DNA from: Pseudoalteromonas sp049257235 | GTDB taxonomy: Bacteria > Pseudomonadota > Gammaproteobacteria > Enterobacterales > Alteromonadaceae | Assembly (NCBI RefSeq): GCF_049257235.1 | Contig: NZ_JBMMUF010000010.1 | Coordinates: 76,585 to 140,584, forward strand | Direction of reading: 5' to 3' | Length of the DNA stretch: 64,000 nt | Shown: positions 34,412 to 43,114 of the stretch, piece after piece | Layout: the number at the start of each line of letters is the position of its first letter | Position numbering within the stretch: position 1 is the stretch's first letter | Notes under the pieces: generated by a model | The model's database searches: none | Told to the model about the DNA's origin: nothing | The model's input: only the letters and a program-made list of their open reading frames with translations | Position numbers and translations under genes: made by a program

Positions 34412-37400
34412 ATGACTCAATATAGCGAAATCAAGGCTGTTTGTGACGAACTACATCGTCAAGGGAAGCCTATTACGTTAGAGGTACTGTTGCGACATGT
34501 AGACGGTGACCGCCAAGCTATATTAGAACATTACCGATTATGGCGCAGTGAAGACCGTTCGGCGCGCCCGCAAGAAACAGCTCAGCAACCCATGCAGATG
34601 CAACAAATGCATATGCAGTCCCCCGCGTCATTCATGCCGTCTATGCCCACAGGAGCGCCAAACCCATCAGGTAATGGCGATATGCAATTTTCTGATCAGT
34701 TCATGGAAGCATTCAGAGCGCAAAGCGAAGCATACGCGCGCGCTCAAGTCGCCCCTGTTCAAGCGCACCTTCAACAAGTTATCCAGTCCGAGCATGCTGT
34801 AAAACAAAGCCTAGAACAGCTGCAGCAAAAATATGAAGAAGTGCTACAAAAAAATGAAGAGCTCAGTGAACGTATCAATGCACGTCAACAGCAGATTGAT
34901 ACTCAAGCAAACCAACTAGCACAACAAGAGCAGCAACTATCAAGCTCACAAGACCTTGTTGAGCAGGCAAAGGCGCAAAGCGAACAACAAATTACCGAGC
35001 TGCAAAGTCAATGTGAACAGCTCAGTGAGCACAATAAGACCTTGGCGGACGAAGTCGCACAGTCGCAACAAAAACTTGAATCACAAACACAGCAGCTTGA
35101 GCAACAACAAGAACAACTTGCCACTACCACACAAGAGCTTGAAAAAGCACTCGCTGAGGGTGACGAAAAAGCGTCTTCCCTGCAACAAGAGTGTATTGCG
35201 CTAAAAGAGCAAAACCAGACGCTTAGCTCTGAAGTTGAAACCTCAGGGCAACAACTCAAAGAACAAGCTCAGCAGTTAGAGCAACAACAGCAACAGTTAA
35301 CCCAAGCGCAAACGCAACTTGAGCAAGCACAGGCGGAAGCTCAAAGTACAACAGCACAACTGCAACAACAATGCGACGAGCTTAGCGAACAAAATACTCA
35401 GTTGAGCGCTCAAATTGAACAAGCGCAACAACAGGTAGCGGATCAAACGCAGCAACTTGCCGAGCAACAACAAGCTCTAGCTGATGCCAAGGCACAGTTG
35501 GAACAGGCTCTAGCAGATAGTGGTGAGCAAACCTCGGCTTTACAGCAACAGTGCAGCGAACTGAGTGACCAAAACCGCAGTCTGAGTGAGCAAATTGATG
35601 AAGCGACGCAGCAACTGACGGCTCAAGCACAGCAACTGCAAAGCCAAAGCCAAGAGTTAACTGACACTCAGGAGCAGCTAAGTAAAGCGCTTGAACAAGG
35701 CGATGAACGCGCCGCGTCATTGCAACAACAATGTGATGAACTGAGCGCCAAAAACCAGGCCCTCAGTGAGCAATTAGCACAAGCCGAGCAGAAAATTTCT
35801 GCGCAAACAGAAGAATTTGAACGCCAACAGCAACAGTTAGCCCAGGCTCAACAACAGCTCAATGACGCGCTAGCTAATGGTGATGCTCAAGCGGCTGCAC
35901 TACAGCAACAATGTGAAGAGTTAAGTGCTAAGAATTCAGCATTAACTGAGCAAGTAACAACTGCTGAGCAACAAATTAATGAGCAAGCTGAGCAACTTGA
36001 ACAATATCAGCAACAATTAGCGCAAGCCCAAACTCAAAGCCAGGGGCAAATTGCGTCACTGCAACAACAAAGCGAAGAGTTACAACAACAAAATTCACAG
36101 CTTGCAGCCAAAGTAGAGGCATCTCAAAACCAAATCCAATCGCAAGAGCAACAGCTTGAGTCATATCAACAACAGCTTAGCGATGCACAACAGGCTCAAG
36201 CACAAAGTAATGAGAAAACCTCTGAGCTACAACAACGTTGTGATCAATTAGTTGAGCAAAGCGAAGGCCTGAGCCAAAAAGTGACCGCATCCGAACAACA
36301 GATGCAGGAACAAGCGCAACAATTAGAAGCCTATCAGCAGCAAATTGCTGACGCACAACAGCAGCTTCAACATGTACAAACTCAAAGTAACGAACAAACT
36401 GCGGCTCTTCAGGCCCAGTGTGAACAGTTAACGGAGCAAGAAGCTCAGGTTCAACAACAACTAGACTCAGCGCAAAAGCAAGTTGAAACGCTCACTAACC
36501 AGTTGCAGCAAGAGCAACAAAAACTCTCTCAAAGCCAAGAGCTACATAGCAAAGCGCAAGAGGAAGCGAGTGCACAACTAGCAGCACTCAAAGGGGAAAA
36601 TGACCAGCTTAGCGAGCAAAATGATAGCCTCAGTGACAAAGTTACAGCCACCGAGCAGCAGTTAGCGTTACAAACTCAAAAAGTAGCTCAAGTACAACAG
36701 CAACTTGAAACAGCTCAAGAGCACCTTGAATTAGCCCGCTCTGGTGCTGACGAACAACTTGCAGCTCTGCAGAGCGAAAATAAAACGCTGGGCGAGCAAA
36801 ACTCGTCATTGAATGAGCAAGTCACCGTTGCACAACAGCAAATTGAGCAACAAACTAAGCAAATCGATAAACAAACAAGGTTACTTGATACCGCTAAGGA
36901 ACAATTAGCGTTAGCGCAAAGCGGCGCACAAGAGCAAGTATCAGCCCTGCAAAAAGAGATTACTCAGCTCGATGAACAGAACATTTCGCTTAGTGAGCAA
37001 GTAACCAATGCTCAACAGCAAATTGAACAACAAAGCGCTGAAATAACGAAACAACAACGCATTGTAGAAAAGGCCAAAGAGCAACTCGCATTAGCCCAAT
37101 CTGGCGCTGATGAGCAGCTGAGTACGTTACAGCAGGAGAATGCGCAACTTGATGAACAAAAGCAAGCGCTTGCACAACAATTTGACGCAGCTCAAAAACA
37201 AATTGAAACCCAAGCCCAACAGCTTGAGAAGCAACAAGAGCAGCTTGCCAAAGCCCAAGAGCAGCTCACCCAAGCGCAATCGGGTGCTGATGAACAAGTA
37301 GTCGCCCTGCAGCAAGCTCAGCAACAGTTAAGTGAAGAGAATGCTAAGTTATTAGCCGATATTAGTGCTAAACAACAAGCTATTGATACGCAGAATCAAG

Positions 37401-38251
37401 AACTTGAAACGACTAAAGCAGCGTTAGCAAAAGCACAGCAAGAAATTCAAACGCTCAGCGCAGGTGGCGATGAGCAAATTACCGCATTGCAAAAACGTAT
37501 TGATGAATTTGATAGTGAGTTTGCGACAGTTAGCAAGCAGCGTGATGAGTTCGAACAAAAACATGACGATTTAGTTACTAAAATTGCCGTGTTACAGCAA
37601 AGCAAGGCTGAACTTGAGGCACAAATTGATGCTGCGCAAGGTCAACAAACAGAGCAGCAGCCGCAACTAGAGAAACTGCGTAAAGAAAATAGCCTACTTA
37701 AAGAGCAAACCGCACTCGCTGCGCGACACCAAGAAACACAGCGCGAAGAAATGCGTCAGTTGCGTGAAGCTAATAAGGCACAGCAAGAGCAGATTGTCGC
37801 TGCTCAGGCCGAAGTTGCACAGGCACAAGAAACTAGCACTAAACTGCATGATCAGGTGCGTTTCTTGAAGAACAACTCTGCCTCAACTATTGAGCGTTTG
37901 ACCTCAAGCAACGATCAATTGCAGCAAAAGGTGCGTGAGTTGCAAGAGCAACTCAATGCCGGTGCTCCTCCAGCGCCAGTAGCTGAACAAACCGTAGATG
38001 ACAGTCAAAACCAAGAGTTAATTGATGAAAACAAACGCTTACGCGAGCAAATTACATTCTTGAAGCAAAACTCTAATGCTACACTTGAGCGCCTGTCTAA
38101 AAGTGCGACATCAGCACAGAGTCGTCTAAGTGAATTGGAGAACAGCCTGGCTGAGACCACAGCTGAGCTTGAACGTTTACGCGGGCAATCAGGTGGGACC
38201 CAAGCAAAGAAGCCCGAAGAGGATGACGACTACGGCGTTCAGTCCGCATAA
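34412..38251 (+). CDS. Giant KfrA-like coiled-coil protein with 60-residue repeats
   Basis: 1279 residues. The N-terminal 45 residues (SEIKAVCDELHRQGKPITLEV..HYRLWR) look like the KfrA_N DNA-binding domain. A Met/Pro/Gln-rich linker follows (about 55-95), then continuous coiled coil. From residue 197 the coil is made of about fourteen repeats, mostly exactly 60 residues (180 bp), each starting LQxxCxxLSEQN-like (DNA 35000-37486); two copies are 53 and 56 residues. Copies 10-13 share an LALAQSGADEQ-like end. The C-terminal part has two related FLKNNSxxTxERL-type segments and ends DDDYGVQSA. Gln makes up a very large share. The ATG has a strong GGGAGG site. KfrA proteins bind DNA and form filamentous coils; a chromosomal or cytoskeletal role here is inferred. 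Confidence 0.9.
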   Translation: MTQYSEIKAVCDELHRQGKPITLEVLLRHVDGDRQAILEHYRLWRSEDRSARPQETAQQPMQMQQMHMQSPASFMPSMPTGAPNPSGNGDMQFSDQFMEAFRAQSEAYARAQVAPVQAHLQQVIQSEHAVKQSLEQLQQKYEEVLQKNEELSERINARQQQIDTQANQLAQQEQQLSSSQDLVEQAKAQSEQQITELQSQCEQLSEHNKTLADEVAQSQQKLESQTQQLEQQQEQLATTTQELEKALAEGDEKASSLQQECIALKEQNQTLSSEVETSGQQLKEQAQQLEQQQQQLTQAQTQLEQAQAEAQSTTAQLQQQCDELSEQNTQLSAQIEQAQQQVADQTQQLAEQQQALADAKAQLEQALADSGEQTSALQQQCSELSDQNRSLSEQIDEATQQLTAQAQQLQSQSQELTDTQEQLSKALEQGDERAASLQQQCDELSAKNQALSEQLAQAEQKISAQTEEFERQQQQLAQAQQQLNDALANGDAQAAALQQQCEELSAKNSALTEQVTTAEQQINEQAEQLEQYQQQLAQAQTQSQGQIASLQQQSEELQQQNSQLAAKVEASQNQIQSQEQQLESYQQQLSDAQQAQAQSNEKTSELQQRCDQLVEQSEGLSQKVTASEQQMQEQAQQLEAYQQQIADAQQQLQHVQTQSNEQTAALQAQCEQLTEQEAQVQQQLDSAQKQVETLTNQLQQEQQKLSQSQELHSKAQEEASAQLAALKGENDQLSEQNDSLSDKVTATEQQLALQTQKVAQVQQQLETAQEHLELARSGADEQLAALQSENKTLGEQNSSLNEQVTVAQQQIEQQTKQIDKQTRLLDTAKEQLALAQSGAQEQVSALQKEITQLDEQNISLSEQVTNAQQQIEQQSAEITKQQRIVEKAKEQLALAQSGADEQLSTLQQENAQLDEQKQALAQQFDAAQKQIETQAQQLEKQQEQLAKAQEQLTQAQSGADEQVVALQQAQQQLSEENAKLLADISAKQQAIDTQNQELETTKAALAKAQQEIQTLSAGGDEQITALQKRIDEFDSEFATVSKQRDEFEQKHDDLVTKIAVLQQSKAELEAQIDAAQGQQTEQQPQLEKLRKENSLLKEQTALAARHQETQREEMRQLREANKAQQEQIVAAQAEVAQAQETSTKLHDQVRFLKNNSASTIERLTSSNDQLQQKVRELQEQLNAGAPPAPVAEQTVDDSQNQELIDENKRLREQITFLKQNSNATLERLSKSATSAQSRLSELENSLAETTAELERLRGQSGGTQAKKPEEDDDYGVQSA
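35000..37486 (+). repeat. Fourteen coding tandem repeats, about 180 bp each
   Basis: Repeat starts, read at the conserved Leu-Gln codons: 35000, 35180, 35360, 35540, 35720, 35900, 36059, 36227, 36407, 36587, 36767, 36947, 37127 and 37307. The spacing is exactly 180 bp except for two shorter units (159 and 168 bp) at 35900 and 36059. Sequence between copies is diverged but keeps the CDELSEQN-like head and Gln-rich body. A 60-residue period equals seven heptads plus one hendecad. Confidence 0.88.
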
Positions 38252-38274
38252 CGTCATCCATAGCTATTCATTCA

Positions 38275-38303
38275 GGGGAAGCCTAATTTGCTTCCCCTTT
38301 TTC
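38275..38303 (+). terminator. Terminator after coiled-coil gene
   Basis: GGGGAAGC-CTAATTT-GCTTCCCC followed by TTTTT, 24 bp after the stop. Confidence 0.88.
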
Positions 38304-38590
38304 ATGCCCTGCATTTAAACTCGCTGTGAATATGCTACCTAGCGTGCTAAATACCGTGTTCACAGCGTTAAAATCTTTCTTTGTACAGTAACTGCATAAG
38401 TGAAATCTTGCCTTGTTAGCAGATCATTTTCCCAACTCGTATGTGATCACCTAGTTATACCCATTAGTCTTACCGGGAAATGTGTATCAATACCGCTTCC
38501 CTTGATGTACCTTTATCGTTATAGCTGCTGGACGTTCGTTAACAAACGCATTGAGCACATGCTCACGCCGTACCTAAACCTGAGAGCATT
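38304..38590. other. Gene-free stretch with one long-loop inverted repeat
   Basis: Between the terminator and the GNAT gene I see no gene. CGCTGTGAA (38322-38330) and TTCACAGCG (38359-38367) form a perfect 9-bp inverted repeat with a 28-base loop. The rest is unremarkable and probably holds the GNAT promoter. Confidence 0.45.
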
Positions 38591-39073
38591 ATGATAAAAG
38601 CAATCACTGAATCAAACTTTCATGACTTTTGGCCTACTTTTTCGAGCATTATTGATGCACAGCAAAGCTATGCTTTGGAGCCAGACATGGATATTAACCA
38701 AGCCTATGAACTGTGGTGCAAAATCCCTCACAAGTCCTATGCACTAATAGAAGATGGGCAGGTATTAGGAATTTATTACCTCAAAGCAAACGCTATGGGG
38801 CCATCAAAGCACATTTGCAATTGTGGCTATATGGTGGCTGAGGCTTCACGAGGTAGGGGGGTGGCAAAAAGAATGTGCGAGCATTCACAGCACCAAGCCA
38901 AAGAGCTAGGTTATTTGGCTATGCAGTTTAACAACGTTGTTAGTACCAATACCGTCGCTGTATCACTGTGGGAAAAGCTTGGGTTTAGTGTTATTGGCAC
39001 CATCCCACGTGCATATAATCACAAGCAATATGGCTATGTTGACAGTTTCATTATGTATAAGTGGCTTACCTAG
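38591..39073 (+). CDS. GNAT-family N-acetyltransferase
   Basis: 160 residues. The acetyl-CoA binding motif A is VAEASRGRGVAKRMCEHSQHQAKELGY (R-G-x-G-V/A type), followed by NTVAVSLWEKLGFSVIGTIPRAYNHKQYGYVDSFIMYKWL, which resembles the YhhY/RimI-like group. Likely cytoplasmic, substrate not identifiable. GAGAG lies five bases before the ATG. Single gene. Confidence 0.88.
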   Translation: MIKAITESNFHDFWPTFSSIIDAQQSYALEPDMDINQAYELWCKIPHKSYALIEDGQVLGIYYLKANAMGPSKHICNCGYMVAEASRGRGVAKRMCEHSQHQAKELGYLAMQFNNVVSTNTVAVSLWEKLGFSVIGTIPRAYNHKQYGYVDSFIMYKWLT

Positions 39074-39108
39074 CGCAGCATGTAATGTGTATCACATGCC
39101 GACAATCA

Positions 39109-39519
39109 TCAGTGTAATTTGCGCCACACTTCATATTCAACAAGCACACCATCTTGATACAGACGATGGTGCCACTGGTTGTCTTTGAGCGCATAATCAA
39201 ACGCCAATCTTTTATTCAACAGCGACGGAATATTGCCGTAATCCACGTATTCAACAAATTTGTCATCTTCGATAGCACAACGACCACCTGCGGCATAGTG
39301 GAACTGCCCCTGTCTTTGGGTCACGTAATTGAAATACCCTGATGCTATGACCTTAACACTGCTTATTAGTGGCGCATTGGCAACGGTTTTACCCTGCTTA
39401 GTGTAATATTCTCCCCTCACGAATTGCCAACTGCCCTCCAGCTCCCCACAATTAGAAGCATTGGCTAAACAAGGTACAACTAACAGCGCTGATATTCCCA
39501 TAAGTCTGGATAATGTCAT
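39109..39519 (-). CDS. Secreted small protein, unrecognised
   Basis: 136 residues with a signal peptide (MTLSRLMGISALLVVPCLANA). The mature part begins SNCGELEGSWQFVRGEYYTK, has a second Cys (GGRCAIEDD), and ends YQDGVLVEYEVWRKLH. The GSWxFVRGEY opening and beta-rich composition suggest a small lipocalin-like fold, but I recognise no family. Convergent with the GNAT gene, 35 bp apart. Periplasmic location inferred. Confidence 0.72.
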   Translation of the reverse strand: MTLSRLMGISALLVVPCLANASNCGELEGSWQFVRGEYYTKQGKTVANAPLISSVKVIASGYFNYVTQRQGQFHYAAGGRCAIEDDKFVEYVDYGNIPSLLNKRLAFDYALKDNQWHHRLYQDGVLVEYEVWRKLH

Positions 39520-39682
39520 GATCTAATTCCTTTTATTAAGTGTTATATCCACCATATCAATTAACCATTATGCTCGACACACCCTAGCTATCACCAAAAG
39601 AAATAATGACTATTTTCGTGGACATTAGCGTTATAAAAAGTGCTGCGATACAGTAGCTATGAAGCAACAAATGTGAATTATT

Positions 39683-40615
39683 ATGAACTTACGGCAAGTT
39701 GACCTGAATTTACTGGTTTATCTTCAAGTGTTGTTAGAAGAGCGCAGTGTTTCGGCTGCTGCAAACCGCTTGGCGTTAACTCAAAGTGCCATGAGTAACG
39801 CGCTAAAACGTCTGCGCGATCTGTTCTGCGATCCCTTGTTGGTGCGCAGCGGCAGCACCATGATGTGCACAGAAAAAGCACTGGCACTCAAACCTCAACT
39901 TGAACAATTTTTAAATGTTGCTCAGGCCATCACCACTCAAGAGCATGAATTCACACCAACAACTGTTAGCCATACCTTTCGCATAATGGCGAATGAATTT
40001 CTGGTCGCGTCACTGTTAGTGCCCTTTATTAGGGATGTTGTGAGCCGTTATCCTGGGATTAAAATTGATTTGATTCACCCCAGTGACGTCACCCTCAGCG
40101 AACTCGAACATGGGCAAGTGGACATTGCCATTGACCGCTTTACTCGGATGCCCGCTTCGTTTCACCAAAGTACCCTGTGGCGTGATAATTACTGCTGCCT
40201 AGCCGACGCGCAGCATCGCATCCATACACACCTCGATATCGACACCTACCTTGAGGCAGCACATATTTGGCTCAATCGCAGTGGATTTGGTCCAGAGCCG
40301 GTGATAAAAAACCGTGAGCCGCAAAAGTTGGGTTGGGTAGATCAAGCACTGGCGCAACAAGGCCACCGGCGAAACATCGCTGTATATGCTCGCCATCACA
40401 GTTTAATTGCTGACTTGTGTACCCAGTCAACGCTTATTGCCACGCTACCAAAAAGGCTCGCAGAGCATATTGTTGGCAGCACACGCGCTCCTCTAGCAAT
40501 CAGTGCTGTGCCCTTTCCAATCGTTCCTATTAGCGTGTCTATGCTTTGGAGCCCATTAATGCATCACAGCCCAGCACATAGTTGGTTACGTAAACAGCTA
40601 CAAACGTTTGTATGA
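39683..40615 (+). CDS. LysR-family transcriptional regulator
   Basis: 310 residues. N-terminal winged helix-turn-helix (MNLRQVDLNLLVYLQVLLEERSVSAAANRLALTQSAMSNALKRLRDLFCDPLLVRSGS), then a periplasmic-binding-like effector domain (about 90-300). The NLRQVDLNLL opening is of the NodD/LinR/PcpR subgroup. The neighbouring genes on the plus strand downstream do not suggest a clear target; the adjacent 40736 gene may be in its regulon. Effector unknown. Confidence 0.93.
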   Translation: MNLRQVDLNLLVYLQVLLEERSVSAAANRLALTQSAMSNALKRLRDLFCDPLLVRSGSTMMCTEKALALKPQLEQFLNVAQAITTQEHEFTPTTVSHTFRIMANEFLVASLLVPFIRDVVSRYPGIKIDLIHPSDVTLSELEHGQVDIAIDRFTRMPASFHQSTLWRDNYCCLADAQHRIHTHLDIDTYLEAAHIWLNRSGFGPEPVIKNREPQKLGWVDQALAQQGHRRNIAVYARHHSLIADLCTQSTLIATLPKRLAEHIVGSTRAPLAISAVPFPIVPISVSMLWSPLMHHSPAHSWLRKQLQTFV

Positions 40616-40735
40616 ATACCGTCACAACATTGATGTTATAAATACTAAATATCGATTTCATCCATTTCATAAATAGCATGATGTTCCTTAAAGTAAATAT
40701 TAACAAAATAATGAACAACGCCAATGGAGGCACCC

Positions 40736-41125
40736 ATGCTATCACGTCAATACAAACACTATGATTGCATTCACATTAATGCTGAGCTCGACACCTTCAT
40801 AGCTGAGCAATTGCGCGCGTGTGCGAGCACACTTAGCCTGAATGATTTCTATCAGGCACTTGCCCAGTTAAATGATGAGTTTGGTGGCTACTGCCGTGCA
40901 TGTGGTGATAATGCAATTACCCTTGATGCGCTGCGCGAACACTACCCTAATGCTGCCACGGTAACGGCGACTCAAGCTGATATCTTGGATGAAGACAATT
41001 GCCCAGTACCTGTGAGCATGTTGTTCATTATGCTCGATGAGCTTGGGTTAGCGCCCAAACTCGGAAGCAACGAGCCTACACGCCTTCGCGCCCGTGAATT
41101 ACTGCGTGGTGCACTAGCGGCATGA
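40736..41125 (+). CDS. Unrecognised small cytoplasmic protein
   Basis: 129 residues, not recognised. It opens LSRQYKHYDCIHINAELDTFI and has a CxxC pair in FGGYCRACGDNAITLDALREHYP. A C-terminal helical part follows (MLFIMLDELGLAPKLG.. RLRARELLRGALAA). No signal peptide. GGAGG lies five bases before the chosen ATG, stronger than for the in-frame ATG at 40724. It is convergent with the dehydrogenase paralogue, separated by a hairpin. The CxxC could bind a metal or be redox active. Confidence 0.7.
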   Translation: MLSRQYKHYDCIHINAELDTFIAEQLRACASTLSLNDFYQALAQLNDEFGGYCRACGDNAITLDALREHYPNAATVTATQADILDEDNCPVPVSMLFIMLDELGLAPKLGSNEPTRLRARELLRGALAA

Positions 41126-41141
41126 CCGTAAGGCATTCTAA

Positions 41142-41177
41142 AGCGTCAGTTGCTATGCCTCTCAACGCGCTGACGCT
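41142..41177. terminator. Inverted repeat between convergent genes
   Basis: AGCGTCAG and CTGACGCT form a perfect 8-bp stem with a 20-base loop, between the 40736 gene and the convergent dehydrogenase. T-runs are poor on both sides, so terminator function is tentative. Confidence 0.4.
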
Positions 41178-41178
41178 A

Positions 41179-42363
41179 TTAATTTAACGCTTCACTTATC
41201 GTCGCAATAATGCGCTCGGTACTTACCCCTTGGTTGAGGCTATCTCGCGTATTGAGCTGAAACAACTCGCCGTGTGCATTTATTACAGTACTGAGCGCAT
41301 GCCACAACGCCTGAGCAGGCTTATGCAAGTTTAGGTGCTGCAACATCAATACTGCCGCCCAAACGGATGCACAAGGGTTCGCCAAGCCTGTTCCTGCAAT
41401 ACGCCTAAACGGACCATGACTAGGCTCAAATAAAGCCATTTGTGCATTGCAATTCACACTCGGAACAATACCCACTCCACCGACAAGTGACGTCGCCAAG
41501 TCAGCAAGTAAATCTCCCGCAAGGTTGTTACACACTAATACATCAAATTGTTGAGGTTGCTGCGCCATGCGTTGCATTACGTGATCTAGCATCATGTGCT
41601 CTACCACCAGCTGGTGCTCTGGTGTCGTCAATGTGTATCTGTGGTCCTGCGCGTCGCTATGCAAAGCATAATTCTCTTGTAAATACTCTAAGGCCCAGCG
41701 TTGAAATTGGCCCTCAGTTAACTGCCACGCATTGCTTTTATGCACTAATGTTACTTTCTCACGACGATGGCTAATAGCGTATTCAATGGCATGTTTAACG
41801 AGTCGATGCGTCGCTTCACGGGAGCAGTTTTTGATGGCTAACGCGCAATCATCTACAAAACGTAGACGAAAATATCCAAGCTCTTGCTCTAATACATCAA
41901 TAATCCGCTGTGCATCTGGGGAGCCAGCACCTAACTCGATACTGGCAAAACTGTCTTCACTGCATTCTCTAAAAACCACTAAATCGATACTATTAGCGTC
42001 TTTAAGTGGCGATGGTAATCCGTGCAATGATTTGATCACTCGCATATTGCAAAATAAATCGAGTTCTTCACGCAAGGCTATATTCAATGAGCGAAAGCCA
42101 CCACCGATAGCGCTACTCATCGGCCCCTTAAGCGCAACGCTCAACGTTCGTAGCGCCGAAATGGTCTCTTGTGGAAACCACTCTCCATCACCCGCCTTCG
42201 CCGCCTGCTCCCCCAGTAGTAACGGGTGCCAATGTATGTGTGTATCTTGTTCGCAATGAAGTGCGATTGCCTCGTCCACTAAGGTGCGTACCAAGGGCAT
42301 AACCTCTGGCCCAATGCCATCACCGTCAATGTATCCAACATCGAATTTGATTGTGTCACGCAT
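41179..42363 (-). CDS. Isocitrate-dehydrogenase-like paralogue with Tyr160-to-Phe
   Basis: 394 residues, isocitrate/isopropylmalate dehydrogenase superfamily, closest by eye to bacterial NADP-IDH. Gap-free alignment to E. coli Icd (offset 21) over residues 92-209 keeps the isocitrate-binding Ser113 (S92 in GGGFRSLN), R119 (R98), R129 (R108), R153 (R132) and K230 (K209), but the catalytic Tyr160 is F139 (FRECSEDSFASIE). Metal aspartates are kept (AGDLLADLA). At the cofactor loop HGPFRRIAGTGLANP, E. coli Lys344-Tyr345 is Arg-Ile, a mixed NADP/NAD signature. Likely a paralogue with altered activity or substrate. Not an IMDH, since the RSLN segment is IDH-type. Confidence 0.85.
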   Translation of the reverse strand: MRDTIKFDVGYIDGDGIGPEVMPLVRTLVDEAIALHCEQDTHIHWHPLLLGEQAAKAGDGEWFPQETISALRTLSVALKGPMSSAIGGGFRSLNIALREELDLFCNMRVIKSLHGLPSPLKDANSIDLVVFRECSEDSFASIELGAGSPDAQRIIDVLEQELGYFRLRFVDDCALAIKNCSREATHRLVKHAIEYAISHRREKVTLVHKSNAWQLTEGQFQRWALEYLQENYALHSDAQDHRYTLTTPEHQLVVEHMMLDHVMQRMAQQPQQFDVLVCNNLAGDLLADLATSLVGGVGIVPSVNCNAQMALFEPSHGPFRRIAGTGLANPCASVWAAVLMLQHLNLHKPAQALWHALSTVINAHGELFQLNTRDSLNQGVSTERIIATISEALN

Positions 42364-42497
42364 TATCTACACTCTGTGTTGGGTGAACCTAATCACAGTT
42401 ATATCAGCGTCTTAATTGCTAACCAAATTTCTAAATACTGTGTTGGGTATTCATACAAATGATGATTTTGGCGGGAACGTTATGGTGTGGTAAATAT

Positions 42498-42527
42498 TGT
42501 GCCACGCCAAGAGCTCAGCGTGGCACA
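42498..42527 (-). terminator. Terminator of the yceI-b561 unit
   Basis: TGTGCCACGC-CAAGAGCTCA-GCGTGGCACA: a perfect 10-bp stem 8 bp downstream of the yceI-like stop on the minus strand. The following T content is modest. Confidence 0.6.
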
Positions 42528-42535
42528 GTAGACAG

Positions 42536-43114
42536 TTACTTACGAATGCCTTCGATTGATAATTCAATATCTACGTGAGTTGATGCCGGACCTAGGTTGT
42601 AATCAATACCGTAGTCCTTCAGTGCGATGCGCGTATTGCCTAGAAAACCAACACGGTAGCCGCCCCATGGGTCTTCACCCTCACCTATTTTCTCTATGTC
42701 AAATGAGATTGTTTTAGTCACCCCATTGAGCGAGAACTCGCCAGTGACAGTCGCGTTATCGGCGTCACTGAATACAACGCTGCTACTGTTAAATGTCGCT
42801 TTTGGATTTTCAGCCACGTTGAGAAAGTCATCGCCACGTAAATGTTTGTCACGCTCTGCATGATTCGAATCGATACTTGCTGTATCGATTACTACATTGA
42901 TTTTTGATGCGTTAGCATTGGCTGGATCGTAACTAAATTCTCCAGAAAAGGTATTAAAACGACCATACAACCAGCTATAACCAAGGTGCTTAATTTTAAA
43001 ATTAACAAATGCATGCGCTCCTTGCGTATCGATAACGTAATCCGCAGCGTGCGCTAGGTTGCTAGCCGTCATGAGTGTGCCCGCTAAGGCGATAGGAGCC
43101 AGTAGTTTTTTCAT
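42536..43114 (-). CDS. YceI-family periplasmic lipid-binding-like protein
   Basis: 192 residues with a signal peptide (MKKLLAPIALAGTLMTASNLAHA). The YceI beta-barrel is clear: DTQGAHAFVNFKIKHLGYSWLYGRFNTFSGEFSYDP, IDSNHAERDKHLRGDDFLNVAENPKATF, and GFLGNTRIALKDYGI. YceI proteins bind isoprenoid-like lipids. Coupled by ATGA to the b561 gene, the yceJ-yceI order seen in E. coli. Confidence 0.95.
   Translation of the reverse strand: MKKLLAPIALAGTLMTASNLAHAADYVIDTQGAHAFVNFKIKHLGYSWLYGRFNTFSGEFSYDPANANASKINVVIDTASIDSNHAERDKHLRGDDFLNVAENPKATFNSSSVVFSDADNATVTGEFSLNGVTKTISFDIEKIGEGEDPWGGYRVGFLGNTRIALKDYGIDYNLGPASTHVDIELSIEGIRK

Noticed and set aside
35008..35259. Ser/Cys-rich minus-strand frame inside the coiled-coil gene
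   Set aside because: Antisense shadow of a Gln-rich repeat (CAA/CAG reversed), not a gene; several similar ones exist in this region.
35000..37486. Regular 180-bp repeats as a CRISPR array or satellite
   Set aside because: The repeats are an open coding frame with conserved heptad-like protein pattern and diverged DNA; there is no spacer/repeat structure.
41732..42259. 175-codon plus-strand frame across the IDH paralogue
   Set aside because: Complete antisense overlap with a well-supported gene and no family signal.
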